Shown: positions 49,316 to 59,321, numbered from the stretch's first letter. The stretch is 64,000 nucleotides of DNA from Pseudomonas sp. UBA2684 (GCA_002354655.1 DELY01000053.1:20476-84475), one strand, 5' to 3'. The notes: generated by a model not told the origin, from the sequence alone. A program made the numbers and translations.

Positions 49316-50416
49316 ATGTTGAAAACCACCATCAGTCTGCTGACCGCGGGCCTGCTGTTAAGCCCGTTGGCGCAGGCCATGGATTACCGCATCGAAACTG
49401 TCACCGAAGGTCTGGAACACCCCTGGTCGCTGGCCTTTCTGCCGGATGGACGGATGCTGGTCACCGAGCGGGTTGGCCGCCTGCGCATCATCGAGGCGGA
49501 CGGCAGCCTCAACCCGCAGCCGGTCGGCGGCGTGCCGCAGGCCTTTATTGCGGCGCAGGCCGGTCTGATGGAGGTGGCGCTCGATCCGGCGTTCGCCAGC
49601 AACCAGCAGCTGTACCTGAGCTATGCCTACGGCACGGCGGACGCCAACAACACACGGCTGGCGCGTGCGCGGCTGGTCGATGGGCAGTTGCACGATGTGC
49701 AGATCCTGTTCAGCGCGCAGCCGGCCAAAGCCGGGGCCGCACACTACGGCGGGCGCATGGCTTTTCTGGCGGACGACACCCTGGTGCTGACCTTGGGCGA
49801 TGGCTTCGACCTGCGCGAGCAGGCCCAGAACCCGAGCAACCATATCGGCAAACTGGTGCGCCTCAATCGCGATGGCTCGGTGCCGGCGGACAACCCGCTG
49901 GTCGGCCAGGCCGGCGCCGCGGCGGAAATCTACAGCCTCGGTCACCGCAATGTGCAGGGCATCGTCTACGACGCGCAGTTGCAGCGTCTCTACAGCCACG
50001 AACACGGCCCCCGCGGCGGCGACGAGTTGAACCTGATCGAGGCCGGCAACAACTACGGCTGGCCGCTGATCTCCTACGGGGTCGACTACACCGGCGCGCG
50101 CATCACGCCCTACAGCGAGCTGCCGGGCTACCAGCAGCCGCTGCTGCACTGGACGCCCTCGGTGGCGCCTGCCAGCCTCGCGCTGTATACCGGTGAGCTA
50201 TTCCCCGACTGGCACGGCGACCTGTTCGCCGCCACCCTGGCCGAACGCAGCGTGCGGCGTATCCGTGTGCAGGACGGCAAGCTGGCTGGCCAGGAGGTGT
50301 TGTTCGAGGAACTGGAGGAGCGTATCCGCGACGTGCGCAGCGGCCCCGACGGGGCGCTTTACCTGCTCACCGACAACGCCGAAGGTCGCCTGCTGCGAGT
50401 CTTGCCGACGGAGTGA
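49316..50416 (+). CDS. Periplasmic PQQ-dependent aldose sugar dehydrogenase (YliI/GSDH type)
   Basis: A 366-residue six-bladed beta-propeller enzyme with a signal peptide MLKTTISLLTAGLLLSPLAQA. Family segments are EGLEHPWSLAFLPDGRMLVTERVGRL, AHYGGRMAFLADDTLVLTLGDGFD, IYSLGHRNVQGIVYD, SHEHGPRGGDELNLIEAGNNYGWP, and TPSVAPASLALYTG. The family oxidises aldoses with pyrroloquinoline quinone; the physiological sugar is unknown. AGAAGG lies upstream of the ATG. Confidence 0.92.
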   Translation: MLKTTISLLTAGLLLSPLAQAMDYRIETVTEGLEHPWSLAFLPDGRMLVTERVGRLRIIEADGSLNPQPVGGVPQAFIAAQAGLMEVALDPAFASNQQLYLSYAYGTADANNTRLARARLVDGQLHDVQILFSAQPAKAGAAHYGGRMAFLADDTLVLTLGDGFDLREQAQNPSNHIGKLVRLNRDGSVPADNPLVGQAGAAAEIYSLGHRNVQGIVYDAQLQRLYSHEHGPRGGDELNLIEAGNNYGWPLISYGVDYTGARITPYSELPGYQQPLLHWTPSVAPASLALYTGELFPDWHGDLFAATLAERSVRRIRVQDGKLAGQEVLFEELEERIRDVRSGPDGALYLLTDNAEGRLLRVLPTE

Positions 50417-50481
50417 TAGGGCCGCAGGCAGTGGCTGCGGCATACTGCGCAGCCCGCCCCCGAGTGCACCGCGCCGCCATC

Positions 50482-50997
50482 ATGATTCCGCTGACCTTTC
50501 TCCAAGGCTACCCCGCCGCATTGCAGGAGCAGATCCGTCAACTGATTGCCCAGGACCGCCTGGGCGACTACCTGGCGCAGCGTTATGCCGGCAAACACAG
50601 CGTGCAGAACGACAAGGCCTTGTACGCCTACACCGTGGCGCTCAAGCAGGAACACCTGAAGAACGCGCCGGCCATCGATAAAGTGCTGTTCGACAACCGC
50701 CTCGACCTGACCCACCGCGCGCTGGGCCTGCATACGGCGATTTCGCGGGTGCAAGGCGGCAAGCTCAAGGCGAAGAAGGAAATCCGCGTCGCCGCGTTGT
50801 TCAAGGACGCCGCGCCGGAGTTTCTGCAAATGATCGTCGTGCATGAGCTGGCGCACCTGAAGGAAGCCGAGCACAACAAGGCCTTCTACAAACTTTGCGA
50901 ATACATGCTGCCCGGCTACCACCAGCTGGAATTCGACTTGCGCGTGTACCTGACCTGGCGCGAGCTGCAAGCGCGCAAGCGGGTTAGCGGCGGCTAA
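50482..50997 (+). CDS. YgjP-like metallopeptidase (DUF45/M48-related)
   Basis: A 171-residue cytoplasmic protein with the zincin motif HELAHLKEAEHNKAFY, followed by a third potential ligand region. The N-terminal MIPLTFLQGYPAALQEQIRQLI matches YgjP-like proteins. The family is predicted to be a zinc metalloprotease, but substrates are unknown. The start at 50482 is preferred over an in-frame ATG at 50413. It is convergent with the DUF2789 gene, four bases away. Confidence 0.85.
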   Translation: MIPLTFLQGYPAALQEQIRQLIAQDRLGDYLAQRYAGKHSVQNDKALYAYTVALKQEHLKNAPAIDKVLFDNRLDLTHRALGLHTAISRVQGGKLKAKKEIRVAALFKDAAPEFLQMIVVHELAHLKEAEHNKAFYKLCEYMLPGYHQLEFDLRVYLTWRELQARKRVSGG

Positions 50998-51000
50998 GCG

Positions 51001-51243
51001 CTACTGCGGCGGGTCGCGCAGCAGCAGGTTGAGTTGATCGACCACCTCGGCCCAGTCGGCGTCTTCGAGTATTTCTTCGCGTAGAAAAGCCGCCTGGCCG
51101 CGGCTCCAGAACGGCGCGTCGGCGAGCTTGCAGGCTTGCGGCAGCGGCGTGTGCTCGCGGATAAAACGCTCGATGCTGGTCGAGTCGGCAGGCAGGCCGA
51201 GCTGTTTGAACAGCGCCGTCAGGTCGTGCACGGGGTTTTCCAT
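51001..51243 (-). CDS. DUF2789-family small protein
   Basis: An 80-residue acidic protein, MENPVHDLTALFKQLGLP ... DAPFWSRGQAAFLREEILEDADWAEVVDQLNLLLR, matching the DUF2789 pattern common in Pseudomonas. Function is unknown. The reading frame continues upstream, but the family start is the ATG at 51243. Confidence 0.85.
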   Translation of the reverse strand: MENPVHDLTALFKQLGLPADSTSIERFIREHTPLPQACKLADAPFWSRGQAAFLREEILEDADWAEVVDQLNLLLRDPPQ

Positions 51244-51378
51244 GGTTCTGTACCCACAGGGTTGATGGCACAAGGGAGGGCGGATCGCCGCCCGGATCAT
51301 CCTAGATAGACTAGCGCAGACGCTGGAAACGCTGGGCGCTGCTAATCTGCACTCACTCGACAATCAGGTCCTGACAGC

Positions 51379-52137
51379 ATGCATTCGGTCGTTCTGCGCG
51401 GTGTGCTCGCGGTGTGGCTGACCTTGCTGGTCGGCAGTGCCGCGTCGGCACGTGAGCTGCTCGCGGTTGGCACCAGCTTTCCGCGGGTGTTCGAGCGCAC
51501 ACCTGCGGGGCAATACAGCGGCTTGGCCACCCGTGTGCTGAGCGTGACGCTCACGCAGCTCGGCCACAGCGTGCGCTTCGAGTTGTACCCGTGGGCGCGG
51601 GCGCAACGGATGGTCGAGCTGGGCCAGGCCGACATTCTTATCGGGCCCTATAAAAGCCCGGCGCGCGAGGCGCGGTTCGCCTTTGCCGCGCAGGCGTTCT
51701 ACCGCGACCGCATCGTCTTCTACCGGCGCAGCGACAGCCTGCTGCACTGGTCGGGCGATTACCGCCAGCTGCGCGGACGGCGCGTTGGCGTGGTGCGGGC
51801 CTGGGCCTATGGCACGCGCTTCGATGACGCCCGCGCAGGGCTGGATCTGGTCACCGTGGAAGGCGTCGAGAATGGCTTGAAGATGCTCAGCATGGGTCGT
51901 CTGGCGTTGCTCGCGAGCAATCAGCGCAACACCCAGCCGGTGCTCCAGGCATTGGGCTTGAACGACGAAATCGTTCAACTGGAGACCTTGATCGACACCC
52001 AGGACGGCTACTTCGCCTTTCCCCGGCAGAGCAGCCACCGGTCATTGCGCGAGGATTTCGATCGGGTGTTTCAGCAGATGATCGAACAGGGCCAGCTGGC
52101 GCAACTCGCCGCCCAGTGGCAGGTGGAAATACCCTGA
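51379..52137 (+). CDS. Periplasmic solute-binding-like protein (SBP_bac_3 type)
   Basis: A 252-residue exported protein with a signal peptide (MHSVVLRGVLAVWLTLLVGSAASA). The binding-protein fold shows ARELLAVGTSFPRVFERTPAGQYSGLATRVLSVTLTQLG, WARAQRMVELGQADILIGPYKSPAREARFAF and LRGRRVGVVRAWAYGTRF. No transport permease is adjacent. It is a second orphan binding protein in the window, along with the one at 29835. Ligand unknown. Confidence 0.83.
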   Translation: MHSVVLRGVLAVWLTLLVGSAASARELLAVGTSFPRVFERTPAGQYSGLATRVLSVTLTQLGHSVRFELYPWARAQRMVELGQADILIGPYKSPAREARFAFAAQAFYRDRIVFYRRSDSLLHWSGDYRQLRGRRVGVVRAWAYGTRFDDARAGLDLVTVEGVENGLKMLSMGRLALLASNQRNTQPVLQALGLNDEIVQLETLIDTQDGYFAFPRQSSHRSLREDFDRVFQQMIEQGQLAQLAAQWQVEIP

Positions 52138-52147
52138 GCGCGAGCTG

Positions 52148-52630
52148 TTAGCAGACCCGCAACACCGCGAAGGTCTGCGTGCTGCCGCCGACCTGCACCG
52201 CGACCTCGTCGCCCTCCGCGCAGCCGATCAAGCGCTGGCCAAGGGGCGCGCGCGGGCTGATCACCAGCACCTCCTGGGCGTCCCACTGGACCTTCAAGCC
52301 GGCGCCGTCCGGGCCGAGGAACAGGCATTGTTCGGCCCCCTGGGCATCGCTCAACCAGACCAGCGCCGTCAACTGAATCCCCCGCTGGGCATCGAACGGG
52401 CGTAGCGTCAGCTGCTGCCAGGCGCTTAGGCTCTGACGGATTTCTTCCACGCGACGGGCCTGCCCAGCGGCCAGGTAGGAGGCTTCCAGGCCGAGGGTGT
52501 CGTATTTGTTTTCGGCGATATTTTCTTCGTGGGTGGCCGTCTCGTAGGCCGTCAACGCCGCGCGCTCGGCCTGTGCCAGGTTGGCCTGCAGCCTGTCGAT
52601 GATCAGTTGGTGCAACGGTGCTTTGTTCAA
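52148..52630 (-). CDS. GreA/GreB C-terminal-domain protein (transcription-elongation-factor-like)
   Basis: About 160 residues. An N-terminal coiled coil (HQLIIDRLQANLAQAERAALTAYETATHEENIAENKYDTLGLEASYLAAGQARRVEEI) is followed by a GreA/B-type C-terminal domain (VLVISPRAPLGQRLIGCAEGDEVAV). This suggests a factor that inserts into the RNA polymerase secondary channel. The start is taken as a TTG giving MNKAPLHQLI, because remembered homologues begin MNK; ATG codons at 52687 and 52696 would add about 20 unrelated residues. The 300 bases between it and the divergent HDOD gene hold no recognised gene. Confidence 0.78.
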   Translation of the reverse strand: MNKAPLHQLIIDRLQANLAQAERAALTAYETATHEENIAENKYDTLGLEASYLAAGQARRVEEIRQSLSAWQQLTLRPFDAQRGIQLTALVWLSDAQGAEQCLFLGPDGAGLKVQWDAQEVLVISPRAPLGQRLIGCAEGDEVAVQVGGSTQTFAVLRVC

Positions 52631-52930
52631 GGGGCTGTTCGCCTGGCGCGGGTTAGAGGACGGATTATCGGCGATTGGCGCGCGCATGTGCAGCAACCGC
52701 TAATGGCGTCGGCCGCGGCATGTTGGGCGGCCAGTCAGCCGTGGCAACCAGGGGCCGGCTTAGCGTGTTGGCGGTTGACCATTCGCCGCCGCGCGAGGCT
52801 GCGCATTAGGACGGCGGTGTCGGTGTTTTGGCGTTTCAATGCGTCTAAATCTTGACCGTTTATCCACGGTAAAAGCCGCGCCGTAGAGGCTTGGCTTGGC
52901 TACACTGCGGAGCATGTTGGGTGGGAGAAC

Positions 52931-53791
52931 ATGATGGACGCAAGCCAGTCGGATTACGCGGTGTATCGGCAGTTGGTCAGCCAGTTGATGTGTGACGAGG
53001 AGCAGTTGCCGAGCCTGCCCACCCTGACCCTGGAAATTCGTCGGGCGCTGGCCATGCCGGAAGTGAGCATGGCGCGCCTGAGTAAGCTGGTCGGCAAGGA
53101 CCCGGCGCTCAGCGCCTTGCTGATGAAGTATGCCTCCAGCGCCTTGCTGCGCACCCGCGTGGCGCCCAAGACCTTGCAGGAAGTGTTGCAGGTGCTGGGC
53201 ATGCGCCAGGTCGACCGGGTGGTGATGGTGCACAGCGTCAAGAGCCTGTTCACCCTGCACAGTGCCGGGCACAAGCAGCTGTTTATGGAGGCCTGGCAGC
53301 GCCTGACGCTGAAGGCGAGCATCTGCGCCTTTCTTGCCCGCACGGTCGGGCATGTGCCGGCGGACCATGCGGTGCTGGCCAGCCTGCTCAGCGAAGTCGG
53401 CTCGCTGGCGGTGCTGTCGGCGTTCAAGGACGCCAGCCTGATCCCGACGCCTGCGCGTTACCACGAGCTGTGCCGCGCTTACAGCAAATCGTTGGGGGTG
53501 ATCCTGCTGAAGAAATGGCGGGTAGACGAGGAGTACGTGCACATCATCCGCGAAGTCGGCAACTGGACGCTGCCCGGCGCGCGGCAGATCGAGTTGCTCG
53601 ACCTGGTCAACCTGAGTCTGTACCACGCCATCAGGGACACCAACGCCGCCGCCGAGCTGCCGCCGCTGTCCAGCCTGAGCGCCTATGCCAAGTTGGCCGC
53701 CCCGCATAACGAGCTGGCGGCGGATGGCTGCCTGCGTCTGGTCGGTGAGCACTGGGACGACATCTATGCGCTGGCCGCCGCCCTGCGTTAA
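52931..53791 (+). CDS. HDOD-domain protein
   Basis: A 286-residue single-domain HDOD protein (a signal-output relative of HD phosphohydrolases without their metal site). Conserved parts are LPSLPTLTLEIRRALAMPEVSMARLSKLVGKDPALSALLMKYASSALLR, TLQEVLQVLGMRQVDRVVM, and ASLLSEVGSLAVLSAF where active HD enzymes carry HD. The likely role is regulatory. A truncated MITE-like element begins right after its stop. Confidence 0.85.
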   Translation: MMDASQSDYAVYRQLVSQLMCDEEQLPSLPTLTLEIRRALAMPEVSMARLSKLVGKDPALSALLMKYASSALLRTRVAPKTLQEVLQVLGMRQVDRVVMVHSVKSLFTLHSAGHKQLFMEAWQRLTLKASICAFLARTVGHVPADHAVLASLLSEVGSLAVLSAFKDASLIPTPARYHELCRAYSKSLGVILLKKWRVDEEYVHIIREVGNWTLPGARQIELLDLVNLSLYHAIRDTNAAAELPPLSSLSAYAKLAAPHNELAADGCLRLVGEHWDDIYALAAALR

Positions 53792-53848
53792 CAGACCGTT
53801 GAAAAACTACCTGGGTTGCCGATACGGCGTTAAAAACGGCCTGTCGAT
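53792..53848 (+). repeat. MITE-like element, copy C (truncated)
   Basis: CAGACCGTTGAAAAACTACC and the following TTGCCGATACGGCGTTAAAAAC match the left end of copy B almost exactly; the rest is missing. It occupies the whole gap between the HDOD gene stop and the stop of the convergent FUSC gene. Confidence 0.85.
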
Positions 53849-53850
53849 CC

Positions 53851-56028
53851 TCAGGCTTGGCTGCGACCCTTGAGCAAATGCGCGGCCAGGGTGCGCAGCG
53901 GGCCGAGCTGACGGCAGATCAGCGCCAGTTGCGTCTGCACCAGGCGGTGTTGGTCGTCGAGCTCCTCCGGCACTTGCTCCAGGCGGCTGGCGAGCTGTTC
54001 TTCGACGTCGCTGTGAATCGCCACGGGGCGCTCCTCGGTCAGGCTCAGGGCGATGTCGTCAAGGCTCGCGGCCAGGCTGGCGGCGCTGTCCAGCAAGTGG
54101 CGCGGCTCCTCGCTCAGGAGCATTTCACCGCGGTGCGCGCCGAGCCCCGAGAGGTAACTCAGCAGCGTGTGCGAGAGCACCAGGAAGCGAAAGCCGATGT
54201 CCGCCTCCTTACGAAAATGCCCCGGCTCCATGAGCATATTGCCGAGCGTGGTGGACAGCGCCGCGTCGGCGTTGTGCGCGTTGCGCCGGGCCAGGCGGTA
54301 GGCCAGGTCGTCGCGCTTGCCGCTGGCGTATTGCTGGATGATCTGGCGCAGGTAGGTGCTGTTGCAGCTCAGGGTGTTAGCGACCACCCGGTTGAGCCGG
54401 CGGCCTTGCCAGTCCGGCAGGATCAGGAACACCGCGAGGCCGGCGATCAGGCTGCCGAGCAGGGTGTCGATCAGGCGCGGCACGATCAGCCCGTAACCAT
54501 CGCCGACCTGGTTGAAGCAGAACAGCACCAGCAGGGTGATCGCCGCCGTGGCCAGGGTGTAGCGGCTGCTGCGCGTGGCGAAAAAGAACACCCCGGCCGC
54601 CACGGCGAGGAAGGCCTGGATCAGCGGGTTGGGAAACAGGTCGATCAGCGCCCAGCCGAGCACCAGGCCGAGCACCGTGCCGCTGATCCGTTGCACCAGC
54701 TTCATGCGCGTGGCGCCGTAGTTGGGCTGGCAGACGAACACCGTGGTCAGCAGAATCCAGTAGCCCTGATCCGGGTGAATCCAGTGCAGCACGCCGTAGC
54801 CTGCCGCCAGGGCGATGGACAGGCGCAGGGCGTGGCGAAACAGCAGCGAGGTCGGCGTCAGTTGCAGGCGCAGGCGTTCCCAGACGTCTTTGAGCGACTG
54901 CGGCTCGCGGTCGAGCAGGCTGCTGTCCTGTTGCTCGGCCATGGCATCGGGGTTGCTGGCATTGCCAAGCAACTGGTCGAGGGTGGCGAGGTTGCCGGTC
55001 AGCGCTTGCAGCGAGCGCAACAGGTGGCGCCAGGCCGGGTTGCTTTGCCGGCGCAGGTGCTCCAGCGAGGCGCGCAGGTCGTCCAGCGCCTGGCTGCACA
55101 GCTCGCGGTACTCGAACGGTTGGCGCAATTCGATGGCCTGGGCCAGGCGCTGACAGGCTTCGCCATGCAGGCGCAGCAGGCGTTGGCAGCGGAACAGCAC
55201 GTCGCTGTGGAAGAACGCTTCGGCCAGCTCGTTATACGGGTAGTGCGAGGAGCTGGCGCGCTCGTGGATGTCCTGGGCGAGAAAATACAGCTTCAGGTAA
55301 CGGCTGACCTTCGGCCCCGGCCGGCCATTGCCGACGCGGTGCAGGATGATTTCCTTGGTCGCGTTCAGCGCCGCCACCACCCGGCCGTTCTGCTTGGCCA
55401 GGGCCAACCGGCGTTGTTCCACGTCGAGTTGGCGCAGTGGCTCGAACAGCGCGGCCTTGAGCTTGAGGTACTGGCCCAACTCGCGGAACAGCCGGGCCAG
55501 GCTGTGCTGCACCGGCTGGTGGGCGAACAGCGCGTTCCAGATCACCGAAAGCACCCCATACCAGGCGGCGCCGGCTACCAGCAGCAAGGGCTCCAACCAC
55601 AGGGCGGCGCTGCCGCCGCGCTGCTCGACGCCGATCATGCTGTAGATCGCCAGGATCAGCGTCGCCCAGCCGAGGGTGGCGAAGCGCTCGCCGAGGGCGC
55701 CGAGCATGGTCAGGGCGAAGCTCGACAGGGCCAGGGCGCTGACGAACAACCAGGGGTAGGGAAAGAGGAATTCGACCGTGTAGGCCGCGGCGGTGAAACA
55801 GCCGAGGGTCACCAGCAGCGCGCCGAGGCGGCCCTGCCAGCTGTCGTCGGTCTCCGCCAGGGCGCTGGCGATCACCCCGAGAAACAGCGGGATCAGCGCC
55901 TGTATCCAGCCCTGCGACCAGCACAGCAGCAGGCTACCGCTGAGGGCGATGAACACCCGCAGGCTGTAGCTGAACTTGTCCAGCGCCCATAGGCGGCGCA
56001 GGGAATGGCTGAGGGAGCGGGACGGCAT
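53851..56028 (-). CDS. YccS-like FUSC-family inner membrane protein
   Basis: A 725-residue protein with two bundles of membrane helices, about residues 20-170 (YSLRVFIALSGSLLLCWSQGW onward) and about 385-520 (RHALRLSIALAAGYGVLHWI ... SSRYTLATAAITLLVLF), separated by a long soluble region and ending in a helical cytoplasmic tail. This is the YccS/YhfK type of the fusaric acid resistance superfamily, presumed efflux. The start MPSRSLSHSLRRL has AAGG seven bases upstream; the longer frame from 56097 is unlikely. Confidence 0.9.
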   Translation of the reverse strand: MPSRSLSHSLRRLWALDKFSYSLRVFIALSGSLLLCWSQGWIQALIPLFLGVIASALAETDDSWQGRLGALLVTLGCFTAAAYTVEFLFPYPWLFVSALALSSFALTMLGALGERFATLGWATLILAIYSMIGVEQRGGSAALWLEPLLLVAGAAWYGVLSVIWNALFAHQPVQHSLARLFRELGQYLKLKAALFEPLRQLDVEQRRLALAKQNGRVVAALNATKEIILHRVGNGRPGPKVSRYLKLYFLAQDIHERASSSHYPYNELAEAFFHSDVLFRCQRLLRLHGEACQRLAQAIELRQPFEYRELCSQALDDLRASLEHLRRQSNPAWRHLLRSLQALTGNLATLDQLLGNASNPDAMAEQQDSSLLDREPQSLKDVWERLRLQLTPTSLLFRHALRLSIALAAGYGVLHWIHPDQGYWILLTTVFVCQPNYGATRMKLVQRISGTVLGLVLGWALIDLFPNPLIQAFLAVAAGVFFFATRSSRYTLATAAITLLVLFCFNQVGDGYGLIVPRLIDTLLGSLIAGLAVFLILPDWQGRRLNRVVANTLSCNSTYLRQIIQQYASGKRDDLAYRLARRNAHNADAALSTTLGNMLMEPGHFRKEADIGFRFLVLSHTLLSYLSGLGAHRGEMLLSEEPRHLLDSAASLAASLDDIALSLTEERPVAIHSDVEEQLASRLEQVPEELDDQHRLVQTQLALICRQLGPLRTLAAHLLKGRSQA

Positions 56029-56222
56029 CGGGGCAACCTTGTTCGGCAACGATAGTGAGCAGACTAACGGACTATTCGGACGCCGGACATTCCCCAATCG
56101 GCACGTTTCGCCGCGTCCACGACGCTGCCCGGCTGCGGCAAAGCCGATGGACTATTCTGTAGTCAGGCAGCCGCGCTTTGCCGCTTGCGCTTGCCCCCAT
56201 GGCGGCTGCCGTGGAGAGGGCC

Positions 56223-57611
56223 GTGAAGGTTTCGCTGATACGCCGCTTGCTCCTCGCGCTGGCCTTGTTGCTATTGCCGGCGGGGCTGACAGCGGCACCG
56301 GCGACGGTGGTTGAGTTACGCGTCGACGGGGCGATCGGCCCGGCCAGCGCCGATTACATCGTGCGCGGCCTGGCCCGTGCGGTGGAAGACGGCGCGCAAT
56401 TGGTGGTGCTGAGCATCGACACCCCCGGCGGTCTGGATACCTCGATGCGCGCCATCATCAAGGCGATTCTCGCCAGTCCGATTCCGGTGGCCAGTTTTGT
56501 CGCCCCCAGCGGCGCGCGGGCCGCCAGCGCCGGCACCTACATCCTCTACGCCAGCCATATCGCGGCGATGGCGCCCGGCACCAACCTCGGCGCGGCCACC
56601 CCGGTGGCGATTGGCGGTATGCCCGGAACGCCGCAACCGTCGCCGGAAAAGCCCGATAAAGCCGACAAGGCCGAAGGCGAGGCCGACCCCGCCCCGACCG
56701 ACACCTTGAGCAAGAAGCAAATCAACGATGCCGCCGCCTACATCCGTGGCCTGGCGCAACTGCGCGGGCGCAACGTCGAGTGGGCCGAGCAGGCGGTGCG
56801 CGAAGCGGTCAGCCTGGCCGCTGAAGATGCGTTGAAGCTCAAGGTGGTCGATTACCTGGCGGCCGACCTGGCCGACCTGCTCAAGCAACTGCACGGCAAA
56901 ACCTTCACCGCCGCCGGCGTTGAGGTCACCCTGGACACCAAGGGGGCCGTACTGATCCGCCACTCGCCGGATTGGCGCACGCAGTTGCTGGCGGTGATCA
57001 CCAACCCCAGCGTGGCATTGCTGTTGATGATGATCGGCGTGTACGGGCTGTTCTTCGAGTTTTCCAACCCGGGCACCGGCATCGGCGGGGTGCTCGGCGG
57101 CATCTGCCTGATCCTCGCGCTGTACGCCCTGCAATTGCTACCGGTGAATTATGCCGGCATGGCCTTGATCATCCTCGGTATCGCCTTTATCGCGGCCGAG
57201 GCGTTCATGCCCAGTTTCGGCGTGATCGGTATCGGCGGAGTAGTGGCGTTCATCTTCGGCGCGCTGATTCTGATCGACACCGAGGTGCCCGGCTTCGGCA
57301 TTCCGCTGCCAGTGATCGTGACCTTGGCGCTGGCCAGCGGCGTGTTGATTTTCGCCATCGTCAGCATGGCCCTGCGCGCCAGGCAGCAGGCCCTGGTCGG
57401 TGGCGACACGGAGCTGGTCGGCAGCCTGGTTCGGGTCGCCGCGGTGCAGCCGAGCAACCCGTTGGGCGGCTGGGTGCAACTGCAAGGGGAGAACTGGCAA
57501 GTGCTCAGCCAGGCGCCATTGCAACCCGGCCAACAGGTGCGGGTGCTGGCGCGCAAGGGCTTGCTGCTGGACGTCGCGGCGGTTGAGCCGGCACCGCCGC
57601 GAGGAGATTAG
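56223..57611 (+). CDS. NfeD-family membrane serine protease
   Basis: About 462 residues from a GTG start (GGAG eight bases upstream). A signal peptide ([23 protein letters not shown]) is followed by a ClpP-like domain with the catalytic serine in [16 protein letters not shown] and [19 protein letters not shown] charged low-complexity insert ([19 protein letters not shown]) follows, then three or four membrane helices and a C-terminal OB-like NfeD domain ([31 protein letters not shown]). NfeD proteases of this long type cleave the C-terminus of their partner stomatin, encoded next here (2-base gap). An ATG at 56199 is an alternative start. Confidence 0.9.
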   Translation: MKVSLIRRLLLALALLLLPAGLTAAPATVVELRVDGAIGPASADYIVRGLARAVEDGAQLVVLSIDTPGGLDTSMRAIIKAILASPIPVASFVAPSGARAASAGTYILYASHIAAMAPGTNLGAATPVAIGGMPGTPQPSPEKPDKADKAEGEADPAPTDTLSKKQINDAAAYIRGLAQLRGRNVEWAEQAVREAVSLAAEDALKLKVVDYLAADLADLLKQLHGKTFTAAGVEVTLDTKGAVLIRHSPDWRTQLLAVITNPSVALLLMMIGVYGLFFEFSNPGTGIGGVLGGICLILALYALQLLPVNYAGMALIILGIAFIAAEAFMPSFGVIGIGGVVAFIFGALILIDTEVPGFGIPLPVIVTLALASGVLIFAIVSMALRARQQALVGGDTELVGSLVRVAAVQPSNPLGGWVQLQGENWQVLSQAPLQPGQQVRVLARKGLLLDVAAVEPAPPRGD

Positions 57612-57613
57612 CC

Positions 57614-58366
57614 ATGGCTTTTCAACTGAGTTTTGCCGCCCTGACGCTGCTGTTGATCGCCTTGCTGTTCTCGGCGTTTCGCATCTTCCGCGAGTACGAG
57701 CGTGGCGTGGTGTTCCAGCTCGGGCGTTTCTGGCGGGTCAAGGGCCCGGGGTTGGTGATCATCATTCCGGGCATTCAACAGGTGGTGCGCGTCGATCTGC
57801 GCACCGTGGTGCTGGATGTGCCGCCGCAGGACGTGATCACCCGCGACAACGTCTCGGTCAAGGTCAACGCGGTGATCTATTTCCGTGTACTCGACGCGCA
57901 GCGCGCGATCATTCAGGTCGAAAACTTCCTCACCGCCACCAGCCAGCTGGCGCAGACCACCCTGCGTGCGGTGCTCGGCAAACATGAGCTGGACGAGTTG
58001 CTCGCCGAGCGCGAGCGGCTCAACGCCGACATCCAGCAGGTGCTCGATGCGCAGACCGATGCCTGGGGCATCAAGGTGGCGAACGTCGAGATCAAGCACG
58101 TCGACCTCAACGAGTCGATGATTCGCGCCATCGCCAAGCAGGCCGAGGCCGAGCGTGAGCGGCGGGCCAAGGTGATCCACGCCGAGGGCGAATTGCAGGC
58201 CTCGGAAAAACTCATGCAGGCCGCCGAGATGCTTGGCCGTCAGCCCGGCGCCATGCAACTGCGCTATATGCAGACCCTGAGCAATATCGCCGGCGACAAG
58301 AGCTCGACCATCGTCTTCCCGCTGCCCATCGAGATGTTGCAGGGCCTCGCCGAGCCGAAGCGCTAG
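57614..58366 (+). CDS. Slipin (stomatin/SPFH family) membrane protein
   Basis: A 250-residue protein with one N-terminal membrane segment ([21 protein letters not shown]) and an SPFH domain: [57 protein letters not shown] and [41 protein letters not shown]. It forms the classic NfeD-slipin pair with the preceding gene; such proteins scaffold membrane microdomains. It starts two bases after the NfeD stop, so the two are an operon. Confidence 0.93.
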   Translation: MAFQLSFAALTLLLIALLFSAFRIFREYERGVVFQLGRFWRVKGPGLVIIIPGIQQVVRVDLRTVVLDVPPQDVITRDNVSVKVNAVIYFRVLDAQRAIIQVENFLTATSQLAQTTLRAVLGKHELDELLAERERLNADIQQVLDAQTDAWGIKVANVEIKHVDLNESMIRAIAKQAEAERERRAKVIHAEGELQASEKLMQAAEMLGRQPGAMQLRYMQTLSNIAGDKSSTIVFPLPIEMLQGLAEPKR

Positions 58367-58517
58367 CGCCGCCGCTGCCGGTAACGCTGTCCTTGTAATC
58401 CCCGTGCATTCAGTTCTAAGTTGGCGCCACGTTGCCGCGGCCGAGCCAGGCTGTGGCGTTGCACCAGCGGCGGCAGGCTCTTGGCCTGCCTGCCGATCCG
58501 GCGTCCAGGAGATGACG

Positions 58518-59198
58518 ATGCGTGAACTGTACGAACTGCGCGGGGCCGACCCCGAGCTGCTGTTTTCCCCGTATTGCTGGCGTGTGCGCCTGGCCCTGCA
58601 CCACAAGGACCTAGCGTTCGTCAGCCGGCCGCTGCGCTTCAGCGACAAGCAGCCCCTGTTGGCGTGTTCGGGGCAGCAACTGGTGCCGGTGCTGTGCGAC
58701 GGCGAGGCGGTGGTGCACGACAGCCTGGCGATCTTCCAGTACCTGGACCTCAGCTACCCGGAGCGCCCTCTGCTGGGCAGCGGGGTGGCGCTTGAGCGCG
58801 CCCGTCTGGTCGAGCGCCTGGTGTTTCAGGCGGTGCGCATGCCGCTGTTGAAAATCCTCCTGCCACGGGTGTTCGCGCTGATCGATCCGGCGGACCGCGA
58901 GTATTTTCGCAGCAGTCGCGAAAAAGCCCTGGGCACGACCTTGGAAGCCTTTGCCGACCCGGCGGCCGGCACCGAACAGTTCCGTGTGGCGATTGCGCCC
59001 CTGCAAACCTGGCTGAGCGAGCAGCCATACCTGGATGGCGCTGAGCCCGGCGGCAGCGATTACCTGGTGGCCGGCCTGTTTCTCTGGGCCTGGTGCCTGG
59101 GTGAACAGCCCTGGGCGGCGGGCACGGCGGTGGACGGCTGGTTCCAGCGCATTCTCGCGACTTATCAGGCGCAGCACGGGCCGGTGAAGCGCGCCTAG
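58518..59198 (+). CDS. Glutathione S-transferase family protein
   Basis: A 226-residue protein with an N-terminal thioredoxin-like GST domain (LYELRGADPELLFSPYCWRVRLALHHKDLAFVSRPLRFSDK ... VPVLCDGEAVVHDSLAIFQYLD) and an all-helical C-terminal domain. The SPYCWR motif places a cysteine near the glutathione site, as in omega/beta-like GSTs. The substrate is unknown. AGGAG is six bases before the ATG at 58518; the ATG at 58512 is too close to it. Confidence 0.88.
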   Translation: MRELYELRGADPELLFSPYCWRVRLALHHKDLAFVSRPLRFSDKQPLLACSGQQLVPVLCDGEAVVHDSLAIFQYLDLSYPERPLLGSGVALERARLVERLVFQAVRMPLLKILLPRVFALIDPADREYFRSSREKALGTTLEAFADPAAGTEQFRVAIAPLQTWLSEQPYLDGAEPGGSDYLVAGLFLWAWCLGEQPWAAGTAVDGWFQRILATYQAQHGPVKRA

Positions 59199-59321
59199 GG
59201 TTGCCGCGCATGCACGGATTTCAGGGAATTCCCCTGAAATTCGCGGGTAATTCAGGTGGGCTGTGGCGTCGGGTTTCCTAAACTTTCCTATGCCCACTCA
59301 CCGGTCTGCCCGGAGGTTGTT

